Source of the DNA: Coprinus comatus
Taxonomy: Eukaryota; Basidiomycota; Agaricomycetes; Agaricales; Agaricaceae
Reading direction: 5' to 3'
DNA: 64,000 bases
Assembly (NCBI GenBank): GCA_034638255.1
Contig: JAWPGT010000016.1
Location: 434,001-498,000, forward strand
Part shown: positions 1-12,248 of the stretch, in pieces
Position numbering within the stretch: the first letter of the stretch is position 1
How the letters are laid out: each line of letters begins with the position of its first letter
Program-made: the position numbers and the translations under genes
The notes under the pieces: model-generated
The model's database searches: none
What the model saw: the letters and a program-made list of their open reading frames with translations, nothing else
What the model was told of the DNA's origin: nothing

Positions 1-284
1 TGTAGACACAATAGACTATTGTTATGGTTATATATGAAGTTAGAAAAAGTTGTGTATTTGGTTTTTGGTTCAGAAATAACTGTTATACGAACCTTCTTTG
101 TGAAATAACTTTGTTTTTGAATATAATTCAACGCTTCTCGAGGGGATCGAAGATGCCATTTTCCAAATAATCCTTTCCACCAAGCATGAACAGATAAAGA
201 GGTTTGAAATCCATATTGAAATATTAAATCATCGTCCGCCGCCAGATTAAATATTTGTATCCATATTTCCGCAGGTAAATCCAT
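1..284 (-). CDS. F-box protein, N-terminal part, cut by window edge
   Basis: Read on the minus strand, an open frame begins with ATG at 284 and stays open to base 1 (94 codons), so the gene continues outside the window. The protein opens MDLPAEIWIQIFNLAADDD, the classic start of basidiomycete F-box-like proteins (L-P-x-E-I-W-x-x-I-F), then GFQTSLSVHAWWKGLFGKWH and a basic segment around residues 55-75. F-box proteins recruit substrates to SCF ubiquitin ligases through Skp1, and the part normally used for substrate choice is missing here. The 420 bp up to the neighbouring P450 stop would hold its promoter; the two genes point the same way. Family placement rests on the first 25 residues. Fungal F-box-like genes are numerous and often poorly conserved, so no specific function can be given. 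Confidence 0.7.
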   Translation of the reverse strand, partial: MDLPAEIWIQIFNLAADDDLIFQYGFQTSLSVHAWWKGLFGKWHLRSPREALNYIQKQSYFTKKVRITVISEPKTKYTTFSNFIYNHNNSLLCL

Positions 285-704
285 TCTCGACTTATAAGCA
301 TATAATTATGAATACGTTAGTATGTCATACGCGATAGTTCCGTAGACTAGACCTACTGGGTTCTCAAGAATGGTTGTTGGAGGAGTTAAGAGTAGGTGGA
401 ATAGCTGAGTGTTGGTTAAAGGTTTTAATACGCGCTGGTTCAAGGTAACACGATGTGTGTCAACGTTTGGTCGCCAACAATATACGCGGTTTGGCACGTG
501 ACTACCACGTTCCAGAAGGCTGACCGCGTCCCTGCAGCCATATGTACCTTGTCATGTACGGTCACCCTGACCAAGGCAAATTATTGAATACCCGTCGTTA
601 CCGAGGAACTACTGGAAAAAACCAAGCTCGAAGCGGGATAATATTTGTTGGTAGATAAAACCATATAACCTGTATCACGGTCTACCCTAGTAATATATGT
701 TCTA
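285..704. other. intergenic, F-box upstream / P450-1 downstream
   Basis: No convincing coding sequence. A 63-codon frame here has no family resemblance and its composition is unlike the neighbouring exons. Confidence 0.6.
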
Positions 705-2743
705 CTAAAGATCCAATAATCTAATCATTTCGATAGCTACCTCTGAGCGAGGAGTAACCTTGAATTTAAAAGGTATTGGTGAGCTGTGGGCACATACAAC
801 GTAAGCAGATTAAAAAGAAAAAGAAAAAGAAAAAGGAACATACTAAACAAGACCAGAACGATACTTCATACTAGGCTGAATATTCTCCCCAGTTATCGGA
901 TCCCTTGGGATTTCCACATTAAAAGCTGAAAGAATATACGCAACGATTATCCAAGTAGCTGACATGCCGACATGTTTTCCAGGACATTCTCTGCATCAGA
1001 GGTTTGTAAGTACTTATAACACGAAGACTCGAAATGACATGTTTTGGGACTGATCGATCAACAGAACTCACCGACGACCATAGCCAAAGGTTGCTATAGT
1101 AGGATCTTGAACTTTAGGATCAAGCTTTCCGTCTGCTGTTAAGAAGCGTTCAGGAATGAACTTGTCTGGTTCTGGATATGTGTTCTTGTCGTGTAAAATG
1201 GCCCTGTAAAAATTACATAGAACCGTGACGCATAAGCATCTAAAAACACTGACCACGTTTACAGACATAGATGAATATGAGATAGTACGTACCAAGTGTT
1301 AGGAATAACTACTGTATTTTTCGGGATGTAATACCCTTTGTACACATCATCTTCCGTAGTATAATGAGGGAGTGCTATCACCATCCCCCAATATGAGCAC
1401 TCGATCATTCCACATATTAAAAAATAAACTTCTACTACGAACCAGTCGGAAATGCAGGTCTCCATCTAAACGCTTCCAGAATAACTGCCATCAAATAAGG
1501 TAACGACTCCTTATCCTCTAGCTCCGGTAATCGCCCATGTCCCAGGATACTGTCCAACTCCTTTTGAGCTCTCTTTTGAACTTCTGGAAAGCAAATCATC
1601 GCTAGTAATATTGTGGCAACACCGGATAGTGTAGTATCTGCGCCACCAACGTAAATGCTAGCTGCTATGTCGATTATCGCCGTATATTCATCATTCTCGC
1701 CTTCATTTGCTGAGACCTGAGTATCGGATAATCTTTGGAGGCATTGAGAGACAAATGAAGGCTGCGCCAAGCCTTGATTCTGCAGGTCCATAAGTTAATA
1801 AAATTATAAAAAGGACTTGTGATTCCCCGTTGACTAGGGCGATGCTTACTATAGCTCTGAGTGCGGCCACAAAGGGCTCCTCTCTAAACTGTTCAGTCAA
1901 CTTCCTGTATTGATTGCCTTCACGTTTAAACCCACATCCAGGAACCCATGCAGGCAGGTGCTTTAGGAGAGGAATCGAATCAACTAGATACTTTCCCGGT
2001 ACCAATGTATCAATCAGCGATTGACTTCCGTCTATAGCGAGCTTGATGAATGGATCATCCATCGATCTCACTTCAATTCCGTACGTAACAGAAACTGTTG
2101 CTCCGGATATAGTACTATAAGTGTAACACATATGAATATACGATAAATTGGAAATATATGCGATACGTACTGGTGAAGATGTTCCCAAGTTTGTTCCGGA
2201 CTTTCAAGTAAATTTTTCAACAATATCTTGCCATAATATAATTGCCAACGTGTATAAAGAGAAGGATCTGAAGGATCAAAATGTTGCTGAAATATCTTCC
2301 GCCGAGTCCTCCATTGTCGACCATATGGTTTATTTCCAACCAACCAAGCCCAGCCAGAAAGTTCATTGGCCATTGTAAAAGGGGCCCTGCTAGAGTACTT
2401 CGCAGATCGCTTGTCCAAAAGTTCAAGAACATCCGGTAGGGAGTTAAGAACAACAATATGAGAACCTGCATTATTGAAGTGTATGATATCTGAGTCTGTA
2501 AATTGTAAATTTGATTCTACTTGTAATTGTGTAAAAGTAATATAATTGTATATACATACCGAGTTTCTCTCCACATTTTATGTAGAATTCCCATTCACTC
2601 CCGTCTTTTGGAAAGTCAAAGATATTTCCTACTATAGGGAGACCTTTGGGCCCAGGTGGATAAGGAAGCGATGTAGATGTATTTTTTCTTCTCAGTAATA
2701 AAACCAATGAGATAATAGCCACCAGTGATAAAACTTCGAGCAT
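705..2743 (-). CDS. cytochrome P450 (P450-1), 8 exons, 516 aa
   Basis: Heme-thiolate monooxygenase, probably anchored in the ER membrane by an N-terminal helix (residues 2-18) followed by the proline hinge LPYPPGPKG. Exons on the minus strand: 2743-2560, 2495-2171, 2114-1850, 1779-1443, 1374-1293, 1203-1072, 990-844, 783-705. All phases join and the total is 517 codons including stop. The oxygen-binding helix carries GGADTT, the ExxR pair is EAFR, the PERF-type motif is FIPERF, and the heme loop FGYGRRECPG puts the ligand cysteine at about residue 444. A stop codon just after SGLV sits inside the last intron, so a shorter model ending at 843 would be wrong. Sequence style is that of the fungal CYP64 clan (CYP620/CYP5144-like). 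The start was chosen because the next exon joins in phase and the hinge lies at the usual distance. The substrate is unknown. It forms a tandem pair with P450-2. Confidence 0.9.
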
Positions 2744-3632
2744 GATGTGTAGTTTTCCGTGTCGAATGTAAGAGTTGAGATCCAAAGGGAAAAGTTGGAG
2801 GGTCGAATTACATCTTGGGGTATATGTAGTCGAGCTAGCGATCAGCACCCCAGATGGTAGTAACACCCCTAGCTTTATCTTGAGATGGGGCTTTCATCAT
2901 GAGCAGCTTGAGCTAATTATTGGAACTCTGGACGTGGGGAAGAAAGGACTAGTAACTTGGGAGCCAAATTGGCGTTCGAAAATATGTCCCGCTCATTTTA
3001 ACTATAGGAGCCTGACTTTACCTCACTCATCCCAAAAGCAGGTACGCCGAAGATATGAATATACGCGTTGGATTCTTCTCTGATTCTTCTAGTTCGAGTC
3101 TGGCCTATGGCATCGCTGGTGAAAATGGGACGTGAGTAACAACCATAATGTATTACGTCGTGTTTGCATTACGCCCGGTGACTCTTTTCAACTAATTGGA
3201 ATAGTGAAAGTGAGGGGAAAGTCAAGGTTGAAGATAGTGCTGGGAAAGCGTCAAAGTAACAGATCAAATGATAGTTAACGTCGGGTTCGAATAAGTGTGT
3301 TCGAACAACGTTTGGAGGCTTGAACTTAGATCGAACTTGAATAGCGCCTACATAATACATACAAGCTTATCGTTCGATCGGAGATAAATTCTGAAGTACA
3401 AATATCAATTTTGTCATAAAATTAATCAATCGTCAGGTAACATTAGGTGGTGAAAGTCGAAGCATAAAATCAGAGCGTAAAAGTCATCCCAGAGGTATAT
3501 GTAGTATACAAGTAGAATATTTGGAACGAAGGAATTACTTTACCTCAATATGATGAAAAGACGTAAATCATAGGTCACTACAAGTGACAAAAAAGCAAAA
3601 TAAAAATAATACACAATCACGGTAAGTTCAAG
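2744..3632. other. intergenic between tandem P450s
   Basis: About 890 bp that must hold the P450-1 promoter and the P450-2 3' end. Frames of 60-100 codons exist on both strands but show no domain and no homology to anything else in the window. Confidence 0.6.
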
Positions 3633-5606
3633 CTAGGCTTCCAAAAACCTAATCATTTGCATAGTTTGATCTGAACGAGGTGTCGCCTTAATTTTGAATG
3701 GGACGGGAGTGCTGTTACCATATTAAAAAGATCAGAAGACTTTTTCAATAACGGCACAAAAGATATCGAGAAAACGTACTAGACAAGACTGGCATGATAC
3801 AACATACTAGGTTCAATAACTTTTCCAGTCACAGGATCAACTGGCTTTTCCAACTTGAACGCAGACAAAATGTAAGCAGCGAAAATCCAAGTTGATGACA
3901 TTGCTACATGTCTTCCGGGACATTCACTAAACGATATGTAGACGTTAGAATGCAAATTAATCTAAAAGAATTCATTCCTACCGGCGACCGAAACCAAAAG
4001 CGGCTACTGCGGGATGTTGTACGCTGGAATCGATTTTTCCATCTTCAGTTAAGAAACGTTCCGGAATAAACTTTTCAGGTTCCGGGTAAATTGTTTCATC
4101 GTGTAGTATTGCCCTATCGCATGAAAGTAAACATATTACACAGGGCACCATTTTTTTCGGAAGATTACACACCATCCGTTACCAACGACGACAGTATTCT
4201 TGGGAATGAAATAGCCCTTATAGATATCATCTTCTGTACTACAATGAGGAACACCTACAAACACTGTCAGAAACAAATTCCTCGTCTCTGATATACAACT
4301 CACCAATTGGTGTTGCTGGCTTCCATCTCAGCACTTCCATGATAACTGCTTCCAAGTAAGGAAGCTTTTCTTTATCTTCTAAATCAGGAAGCCTCCCATG
4401 TCCAAAAACAGAATCAAGTTCCTCCTGAACTATCTTTTGAACCTCGGGGTAACAGATCATAGCTAGGAGAAACGTGGCAACACCAGAAAGAGTCGTATCG
4501 GCTCCACCTAGATAGATGTTGCCTGCGATATCAATGATTGCTTCTCGTTCTTCATCGTTCGCCTCGTCGGAAAGTCCCTGGAGACATCGAGAAACAAAGG
4601 AAGGTTCCGCAGCACCCCGATTCTAAGCCATAAGTCACTTTTGTGACAAACACAACACATCTTGAATAATCAGACTTACTAACGCATCGACGGTAGCATT
4701 AAAGGGCTCTTCTCTGAATCGCTTTGTAATGGCCTGATGACGTTTTGCTTCTTGTTTGAACCCAGTTCCAGGAAACCAATCTGGTAGGTCTTTCAAAAAG
4801 GGTAGAGAGTCAACAAGATATTTTCCTGGGACAAGTATGTTGACTAATGACTGGGATCCTTCAACAGCAAGTTTGACGTAAGGGTCATCCATAGATTTGA
4901 TCTCAATACCGTAAGTAATAGATAAGATAGCGCCGCTGTTCATGCTTAACAATATAACAATCAGCCTGACTGAGTGCTTTGTTAATGAAAACAGGAAGCT
5001 ATAGCATACCGTTGCATATGTTCCCAGACTCGATCTGGGTGATCCAAAATGTTTTCCAGCATCTGTTTACCATAGCGTATTTGCCAGTCGAGATATAATG
5101 AAGGATCGGAAGGGTCAAAATGTTTCTGAAATAGTTTCCGCCGAGTTCTCCATTGTCTACCATAAGGCATTACACCTGTGAGCCATCCCCAGCCCACGAG
5201 TTCATTGGACATAACAAATCGTGCACGACTGGAATATTTGACTGAGCGTTTGTCAAGTAAATCGCGTGCCGCCGAGAGGGAATTAAGGACAACAATCCGA
5301 GAACCAGCAACGTCAAGATAGATGATGTCCGAGTCTTCCGGAGGATAGTGACGTATCAACGGACATATTACTCAACATACTGAAGGGAAACTGTGACGAC
5401 TTACCTAGCTCTTGGCCCCAACGAGCATATGTTTCCCAGTCGTTATCCTTCGGCATATCCAATAAATTTCCAATGAGTGGAAGTCGCTTAGGACCAGGAG
5501 GATATGGAAGCGACGCCTTTCTTCGTAACACATAAAATGTCGTAAGAACACAGAATAGTACAAGAATAAGAGTTGATGATTGATACTGCTCAGGTATCAT
5601 CGACAT
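3633..5606 (-). CDS. cytochrome P450 (P450-2), 8 exons, 516 aa
   Basis: Tandem paralogue of P450-1. Exons: 5606-5405, 5334-5010, 4944-4680, 4622-4304, 4254-4173, 4113-3982, 3926-3780, 3711-3633. Six of eight exons have exactly the same length as in P450-1 (325, 265, 82, 132, 147, 79 nt) and both proteins have 516 residues. Only exons 1 and 4 differ, by +18 and -18 nt. Motifs: hinge LPYPPGPKR, GGADTT in the I helix, EVLR as ExxR, FIPERF, and heme loop FGFGRRECPG with cysteine near 444. The C-terminus lies in a short final exon that ends KATPRSDQTMQMIRFLEA. It is complete with no frame break, so probably a working membrane-bound monooxygenase of unknown substrate. The shared exon skeleton points to duplication followed by sequence divergence. 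Confidence 0.9.
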
Positions 5607-6449
5607 TACTGGGGGGTTTCAAAAGAAGAGGCGAGACTTTTGTTGCTTCCGTGCAGCTTCTGTGGTGTATTAAATAATATTTTGTATCTCCGTCCTCCGT
5701 GCCGTAAGTCCGATATATTTCGAACTGCCTGCAAGCAATTAACGTGCAGGTCCGACTCTACGTGACTCGTCTCATCCAGGTTAGGGACAAACCCATTTAG
5801 TTATTTCAAAGAAGGCCTAATGTTTGTGAATGCAGACACCAAGAATGTCAAGGGATATTGCGGGAAATGAATGTTTATATAGCGCCCGGCGAGCAAAAGA
5901 GTTGCTTTGTTTCTACGATTTTGATGAATTGTTGATATTATTTATATGGTTTAAAATTGTTTTAACTTACTTTGGGAATTGTAAATGGTGCGTTGAAACA
6001 TTGAACCCGGAGTTATTGCTTCATGAATCCAATGGTAGATGGTCATTGGTCAGTTGCATTTAGTTGCTTGTACACGGTCAGGATCAAGAATAAGGGTAGG
6101 TTGTAGACAATGGAATGTAATAGATAGCAGGAGATCTAAAATATGGAAGAACCATGCGTTAGTGAGCTTTAATTAACAAAATGTAAAATGCAAAGCGGGA
6201 CGGAACCCGGGTGAGCCAGATTGCCAGGAGGAAATCTCCTACGAGACTACAATGACTTCAGGAGCATGGATTGTTATCGTGAATTGCTATTGTCTTCAAA
6301 ATTACACGATGGAGCAGATAACAAGAATGACCACATAGCCCAAAAATATGGACATGTTGGTTGGTTTATAATATCGAGCCACAGATCCGAGGCGGACCAC
6401 AGAGCTAGAATAAAATGACTTGATTGATGGGTGAGATAAAGTAAGGAAA
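5607..6449. other. intergenic upstream of P450-2
   Basis: No supported gene. Small frames on the plus strand (up to 77 codons) lack splice-compatible neighbours and domain features. Confidence 0.5.
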
Positions 6450-7168
6450 TAAAGCCCTGACGCAGTACGCAGAGGTTTTTTTCTGAAGAGCTCCCCTATT
6501 GAAAGCAGTGGGGAGGTTTGGTTCCTCAACCTCAACCACCTGCAAATGCCAGCCATAGTCACCCGAATTACTCACTGTTCACCTTTAACGTGGCTACTTG
6601 GGCACCATCTTTTGTAAACAATATCAGGTGTGTATGTCAACCATCTTAGGACTACATACACTAAAATATTCTTGACTACAATTAGCAGAGAGAGACTCAG
6701 TTGATAGAAGCGAATAACAACTGAGGAAGAAGAACGAAAGAATGAAGTCTTAAGTAGTAAAGGAAAATGCCGAGTGGCTGTGACGAACATAAATAACTAA
6801 TAGTATAGTGTTATAACAACAATCATCATCATTGTGGAGATCTACCATTTTTAAGATAGCATGATTGCTCGAAATCCTTTTCGCCGATTTACTGTGCGAG
6901 GCACTTGATTTCTTTAGCGACGTAGTCTCAGAGGTTGCTGATGATGTGCTGCCAAACTATTATCGCAAACTCAATACTTCCGAAGATGACAAACTTTATG
7001 GCTATTATAATAGCTGGAAAGATGTCCCGATCTCATTTGCACATGATTTGGAAGCATACAGGCAACCTTGTAGTTACCGGGTTTATGCACTGGCTATACT
7101 CACTTACAACATTGGGACGCCTTAGCACATGTTTTTATTGGTATGTACGAAAGATGTTGTCTTACTAA
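6450..7168 (+). pseudogene. kinase-like copy C, 3' half, heavily decayed
   Basis: Remnant of the family whose intact member lies at 14.4-15.9 kb. Around 6485-6600 one can still read LPY, then a stop where the relative has W, then PQPQ, then NYSLFTFNV matching DYDPFAFDV of the relative, followed by a frame change to LGTIFC. From 6840 the last exon is recognisable: CGDLPF, ARNPFRRFT, ALDFFSDVVSE, SWKDVP and LEAYRQP, with a stop and at least two frame changes. It ends in VRKMLSY, matching the end of copy B. No upstream exons were found, so the copy is truncated. Orientation is opposite to copies A and B. It should not make a functional protein. Confidence 0.75.
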
Positions 7169-8639
7169 CAATAGTGGGGATATTGGGCTGTCGAGGAGTA
7201 TATTAAAGCGCTAAATTCTAATACATAGAAATACAGTGAGGTGAAAATGCTAACTCTCTTGCTCTCTCTAGCAAGCGGTCTACTCTACATTATATAACTG
7301 GACCTCATACTAAATGCGCGCACTACGTTCTTACTGTTGATTATTCAATATTTGTAAATAGCTAGAACTTCTTCCTCGCAGTTAGCTAATCCTGTACAAA
7401 AAATGACAACGTGACTTTATGTTTCATGATAGGTTGAATGGAAACTATTAGTCTTAACCCGAGTGCTTTGGATGCTACGAGTCAAATGATATTGTAGTAG
7501 TACTAAGAGTTACATTCCGACCGTCATGTATTCTCAATCCGTCCCAAGCAGTGGCTGTTCCCTTGGCTAATTAGCGTATTAATGGTCTAGTAGTACATCC
7601 TGTTTCTGCCTCAGGTTCTTCCGATTCGGATTCTACTATCTCTTTCCAGAACGATTTCCAGAATCTTGATATATAATCTGGACAGGGAAATAACAGAGCT
7701 AGTGCCAAAACAACTTTACTACTAGAAATTTATAAGGTTGTAGAAGGTATGTATAAATACAGCGACTCGGGCAACTCTGTTACTAGTATTTAATTGTGTC
7801 CAGAAAGGTGTTTGTAAATCTATCTCTGTACACGAGCTGACCTAGATATAAATGCGATTACATCTCAGAATCTTGCTGGTACATCATGTCATTTCACTTA
7901 CAGCCATGCAATTCGGAATCCACTTTACCTACTGCTTCTACACCCTCAGAATACCACCCAGAGTTAATCCTCAAAATTATGATAATACTACCAGTACCAG
8001 TACCGATACAAAGGATCAAGATCTTAAGAACCAATACCATCCTAAGCGATAAAGAAGAATACATACATCGAGTAGATATCGCTTACTTTAAGAGTTTAAA
8101 GATTGCCTCTCTAGCTTCTAGTACGATAGGCTCAGGTTCAGGTTCAGGAAGAACAGAAGAAATACATACCCGTATTGATACACACGGTTCGGAGGTTCGG
8201 AAGCTCGGGTATTTACCACGCTTCGGAGGACACGGCGTGAACTCCGAGGTAGGAGAGGTGGCGGGAGGAGTCCCTGGAGAGCCGCCCCTGAGCCGCCTTC
8301 CCGCATATGTCGATAATGTCATCATACCTTATCAAGCTGGGAGACTGATTACCAGAAAATCTCTCTTCTAATATCTAACATCGTGATTCGAAATATCACA
8401 GTCATACTTGCAGAAGTACGAGTCGGTTGTCGATCCACATGTCTTTATAATATATTTGCTCTCATTTCCCAGGTACCAATGTTCAACGCAGTCAAATTTG
8501 ATTGCAGCCCAAGAGATCTATGTAAAAAAAAAATCTAGTGTTTCGAAATCGGCTTCAAGAATGCAACAAGGGAAAGGTATCAAAAATAGGTATGGAGGTA
8601 TTGAACAATCCATAATATGAATACACGATAATAAAAAAA
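7169..8639. other. intergenic, with a GC-rich patch near 8150-8310
   Basis: No gene could be supported. Bases 8150-8310 are clearly richer in G+C than the surrounding DNA and are open in several frames on both strands, as expected from composition alone. This patch may be a small insertion or a relic of a mobile element; no terminal repeats were found. Confidence 0.45.
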
Positions 8640-10660
8640 CATCCCATCCAAACTCTGTGCTGCCGATTTCGGGTATTAAAAAGAGATAATGAATCATGCG
8701 ATGATCAACAAAAGGGAAAGTGAAGAAAGGTTTGCAGGAAGAGAGGGAAAAAGAAGGAAAGCAAATAAACCGATAGCATTATAGAGAAAAAACACGCCAA
8801 AAAAGGACCAGTGATAAGTTTATAATTGTGAGGCAGGTTTTGAAGGAACGAATATCCACTGAAGGGACATCAAAACTCTAAAACCAACAGCAACACCCAG
8901 AGCACCAGCTGTTCCAACTGCGCCAAGTATAGCACGGCCAACGAAAGCTCCAAGGAAGAGGGACCCAGCTGCTATTAGACGATGGTCCCGGGTCATAACA
9001 CGATGGCGCCAACGGAAGAGACCAGGGTCAGTCAGCAATTCGACCCACACGGTTGTGAGTACGACTGTGAAGAAAGGAAGTCAGTACAACCCAATTCGAT
9101 AGTAATAAAAATAGTTCGGCGCAGGCACAGATTGGAAGATTGGAAGGCGAAGATAGAAGAGAAAACTCACTAGTGGTTCCGAACTGAGTATTCAATCGCT
9201 TGCCAATTATACCTTGAACGCCCAAACTAGCACTCATGAATCCCAACCCAACAAAGGTTAAGGCGTTGGTCCACGAAGGTTCATCTCGCACATTTGCAAT
9301 ACCAGTTTGACCGGACTTCCAGAAGCAGATAGCGGCAGCCATTGTAAGGACAGCTTGAACGAATGTACCGAATACAAGCCATGATCGTTTATGAGGGCCT
9401 ACACGATCACCAACGCGACCAAAGAAGGAACCCATTTGGAAAGTAATTAGAGAGCACAGAGCTTGTTGATCGGCTTTGTGGAATGTTTGATCACGAATCC
9501 CGCTAGGTCCATTTTCAAAGAGACGAGCAAGGGCGAGGGCAAGCTATAGATGGGAGATGATGAGTTTTTGGCTTGTGTGTTGGAGTAGAGAGATAAGAGC
9601 TGACTTGAGCAAAATTTCCCGTTTGGAAACCACACCACACGAAAATGGCAGAGAAGGATAGCACGTCACTGTGACGCTGTCTGTTCAGAGCTAATGAATA
9701 CAATAATGGGCGGTAAGTACATACATGTATCCAGTCATAAAACAGTACGCGGATAGAGGACCGGTTGTCTGTTTAGGATCGACATCCTGCTGTAGGTATC
9801 GCCAAAGTGAGAGTTCGCGCCTTGAGGTGTTGCGCTCCATGTCAGACTCTTTGCTAGCCGCGGTCGTCGTCTTTGAGAGAGACATTGGTACTTGGGAGAA
9901 TGAGGAATGAAAGGAATGTACAAAATTAAACGCCTTTTGTGGGAGAGGCCCAGGTTTATGGACAAATCAGCTGTTCTTGGCAGTATTGGAAGGTTATGGC
10001 GTTTAGCGGAAGCCCGGTTCGGCTCGGATGCTAAGCAACTCCAGGCAAATTCCCAGCTCTAACGCCGAAGTCCAATGCTTCCTTGGCAGTTGTTAGGCCC
10101 GTTGCAGGATTGTTAGGGTTAATGGCAAGCGAATTAGAGATAGGAAGTACTAGTATCGTTGGAGGGTAGAGGGTTATGGTTGTAAAGTGTTTGTTTGTTG
10201 TGATACGACTCACAAGGCTCCTTTGTCAGCACAAGCTGTGCCGATCTCTCACCATCTATTTATTAATTTATTTCTACCTGGCTTACCGCCCTCCCGAACG
10301 TTTCAATTATTCACTTTCTCCTTTGGAAGATTGTTGTCGGAGCACATATCTTTGCGCCGCACAAACTGCGCTACGTGCCTCACGAAGCTTTCGACAGAAC
10401 CCTCTGCTCAACAGATACTTGTTCAATAGAATTCTGTACCACGGCTGGGCACGCTTGGAGTTACGTGTATTGCACCTTGGCTTCGAACTTCACGAAGTTT
10501 GAGCGGTTAACAGGATTTCATCGTAAAAACGTAAAAGTGGTGTTAGTGTTGCCCTGAAATATAAACGGATCAATGTGCCGGCCCATATTTTTGAAAACAC
10601 GGCTTTATCAAACACGAATGTCTCAGAAAATCATTCAAGTATAGTTTGGCAGAAAAGAGG
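8640..10660. repeat. segmental duplication, copy 1 (DUF1275 gene plus flanks)
   Basis: This block matches 16860-18720 beyond the coding region. Downstream, both copies have an A-rich run, then related words (CATCCCATCCAAACTCT against AACCCATCGAAACTCT) and GAATCATGC. Upstream, both contain GGCGTTTAGCGGAAGCCC, followed by CGGCTCG and, about 550 or 300 bp further on, AACGGATCAAT. The upstream spacing differs because copy 1 carries extra sequence around 10180-10500. Same orientation. Confidence 0.75.
8820..9885 (-). CDS. DUF1275 (YoaK-like) membrane protein, copy 1, 284 aa
   Basis: Polytopic membrane protein of the DUF1275/YoaK family, whose transport or signalling role is not established. Exons: 9885-9725, 9680-9605, 9543-9171, 9064-8820; phases agree and give 285 codons including stop. 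Landmarks in order: soluble N-terminus with LWRYLQQDVD, then GPLSAYCFMTGY, FVWCGFQTGNFAQ, ADQQALCSLITFQMGSFFGR and GDRVGPHKR, then several hydrophobic helices (TFVGLGFMSASLGVQG; FLGAFVGRAILGAVG), and a last helix before the C-terminal PSKPASQL. The TG.F and G.R..D residues are typical of the family. The exon 1 end and exon 2 start were fixed by comparison with copy 2, which has identical lengths for exons 2 and 3 (76 and 373 nt). No defects were seen. Confidence 0.88.
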
Positions 10661-11617
10661 TGTTTATCTTGAAAGTAGGTGATGTGAATATACTTAGATG
10701 GCTTTTGAGAGACTTTAACCGAGCATATAAACTTGGGAATTACATCGATCACTTTCAACCAACCGAATGGCGGTTTTAGGTCTTCTTCCCAAAGTTTTTC
10801 CTTTCTTTCTTTTTTCATGAGCACAATCTGTGTAGATTATGCGCTCATAACTCTGTAAAAAGCGAAGAGTTGTAGATAGGTGTATTGATACTCACACCGA
10901 TTCAGTGAATCTCGTGATTGTATGAATAGTGCTTCCCAAGCACACTTCTATCCTCCAATTAATTCGTTAACCAAAATTAAATCCCAGGGGAAGATTTTGT
11001 CAAATGTAGTATGTATTATAGATGAAAGAGACGTGACCACCAGTATTGAAACACAGAGCACTGGGAGATAATCCACACCATAAGGCGACCACGGCTACTG
11101 TACTACCCGGGAAAGAAGACAATGTGAGAAAGGGGTAAAGGAGAATCCGATTAACCTTGACTGTCTTCACAACAATACTCATAAAGATGAGTTCTGTATA
11201 GTAAGCGGTATCAATGCGAGTAAGGGTCCAGGTAACACATAAATTAGATCAGAAGTTGAATACAATTGTCGTATTAGTAAGAAGTTAAAGCAAGAATTTT
11301 TTTGAGCCAGGACTCGACTTGGGTACAGTAATCATGAATTTAACTCACAACATGTGGCGATCCTGTGACGATCGATGACTAAAAATAAAACGGTTTCAGA
11401 TAAGTGGGAACCATATTGTTGTTTCATCTTGAGGAAGTCTAGAGTGTTTATATACACTCGGTTCTTACCAAAAGTATTCTTAGAGCCTGGAAATGTAATC
11501 AACTAAAATAGAAGTTTAAGAATGAGAAATCTATTTTTGAAATCCTTAACCCTAGCTTAATGAGTTCGATTGTGAGTCCCTAAAGTATTATCATAAATGA
11601 CATCATTGGACTAACTA
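10661..11617. other. intergenic
   Basis: Nothing convincing. Short frames on the minus strand (84 and 60 codons) have no recognisable features and no homologous copy in the window. Confidence 0.5.
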
Positions 11618-12115
11618 TGGAAGATATCAAAACAACTGCTAGGAGACCTAGTTCGGTACCGACTTGAACATGTAGAATCATTAGACCCCGAACTCGTACT
11701 GGACCACGCGATTGCCTATCGAGAGACGGATGAGAGTTGGGGAACTGGGTTCTCAAAAACAAACCGACGAATGGCTTGGACATCTTCAAGCATGACATTT
11801 TGGCACCACATCAAGGAGGAAGTCCTGCAGGAAAAGCCTACAAGGTAACTACTTACTACTATACTATCTTTGTCTTTCAATTGCTTAACTCCAGATTAAG
11901 AATAGGACATTGGTCTATCTGACTGACAATCTTACAGACCTGAAGGGCCCGAAGAATGGCTACTCAAAGGGTGCCAGATGCATGACTCGTGGTGAAGTTA
12001 CAAGTCGTATGGTGAGTGTTCATCCAAGGCTTCCTAAGAATTCTAATCAGACCTCATGATTATAATTAGGGTTCAAAGAAAGGAGTATCCCTCAAAAATG
12101 CTCATTATGCCCTAG
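11618..12115 (+). CDS. unrecognised small spliced gene or gene fragment
   Basis: I do not recognise the family. A frame from about 11618 to 11844 reads GDLVRYRLEHVESLDPELV, then AIAYRETDESWGTGF, then MTFWHHIKEEVLQEKPT and ends at a GTAACT donor. A second exon from 11938 continues in phase as RPEGPEEWLLKGC and could end at a GTGAAG donor near 11991. A third from 12070 continues as VQRKEYPSKMLIMP and stops at 12115. Amino-acid composition (W, H, E, R rich) is that of a real folded protein, and the phases fit, but there is no start codon in the first exon and no upstream exon was found. It may be the 3' part of a decayed gene. Alternative frames in the same stretch exist and the splice choices are uncertain. 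Confidence 0.35.
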
Positions 12116-12248
12116 AAGACCCAATCCCTGCTACAAATAAACTTGTTCTCTACTGGAAATCATACGAGCTAGAATGCGGGAAAGATATCTGATGTACTGC
12201 GATCATTTGCTAAAGAATGAACATCTGCACAACTCTGGGCATAGGAAG

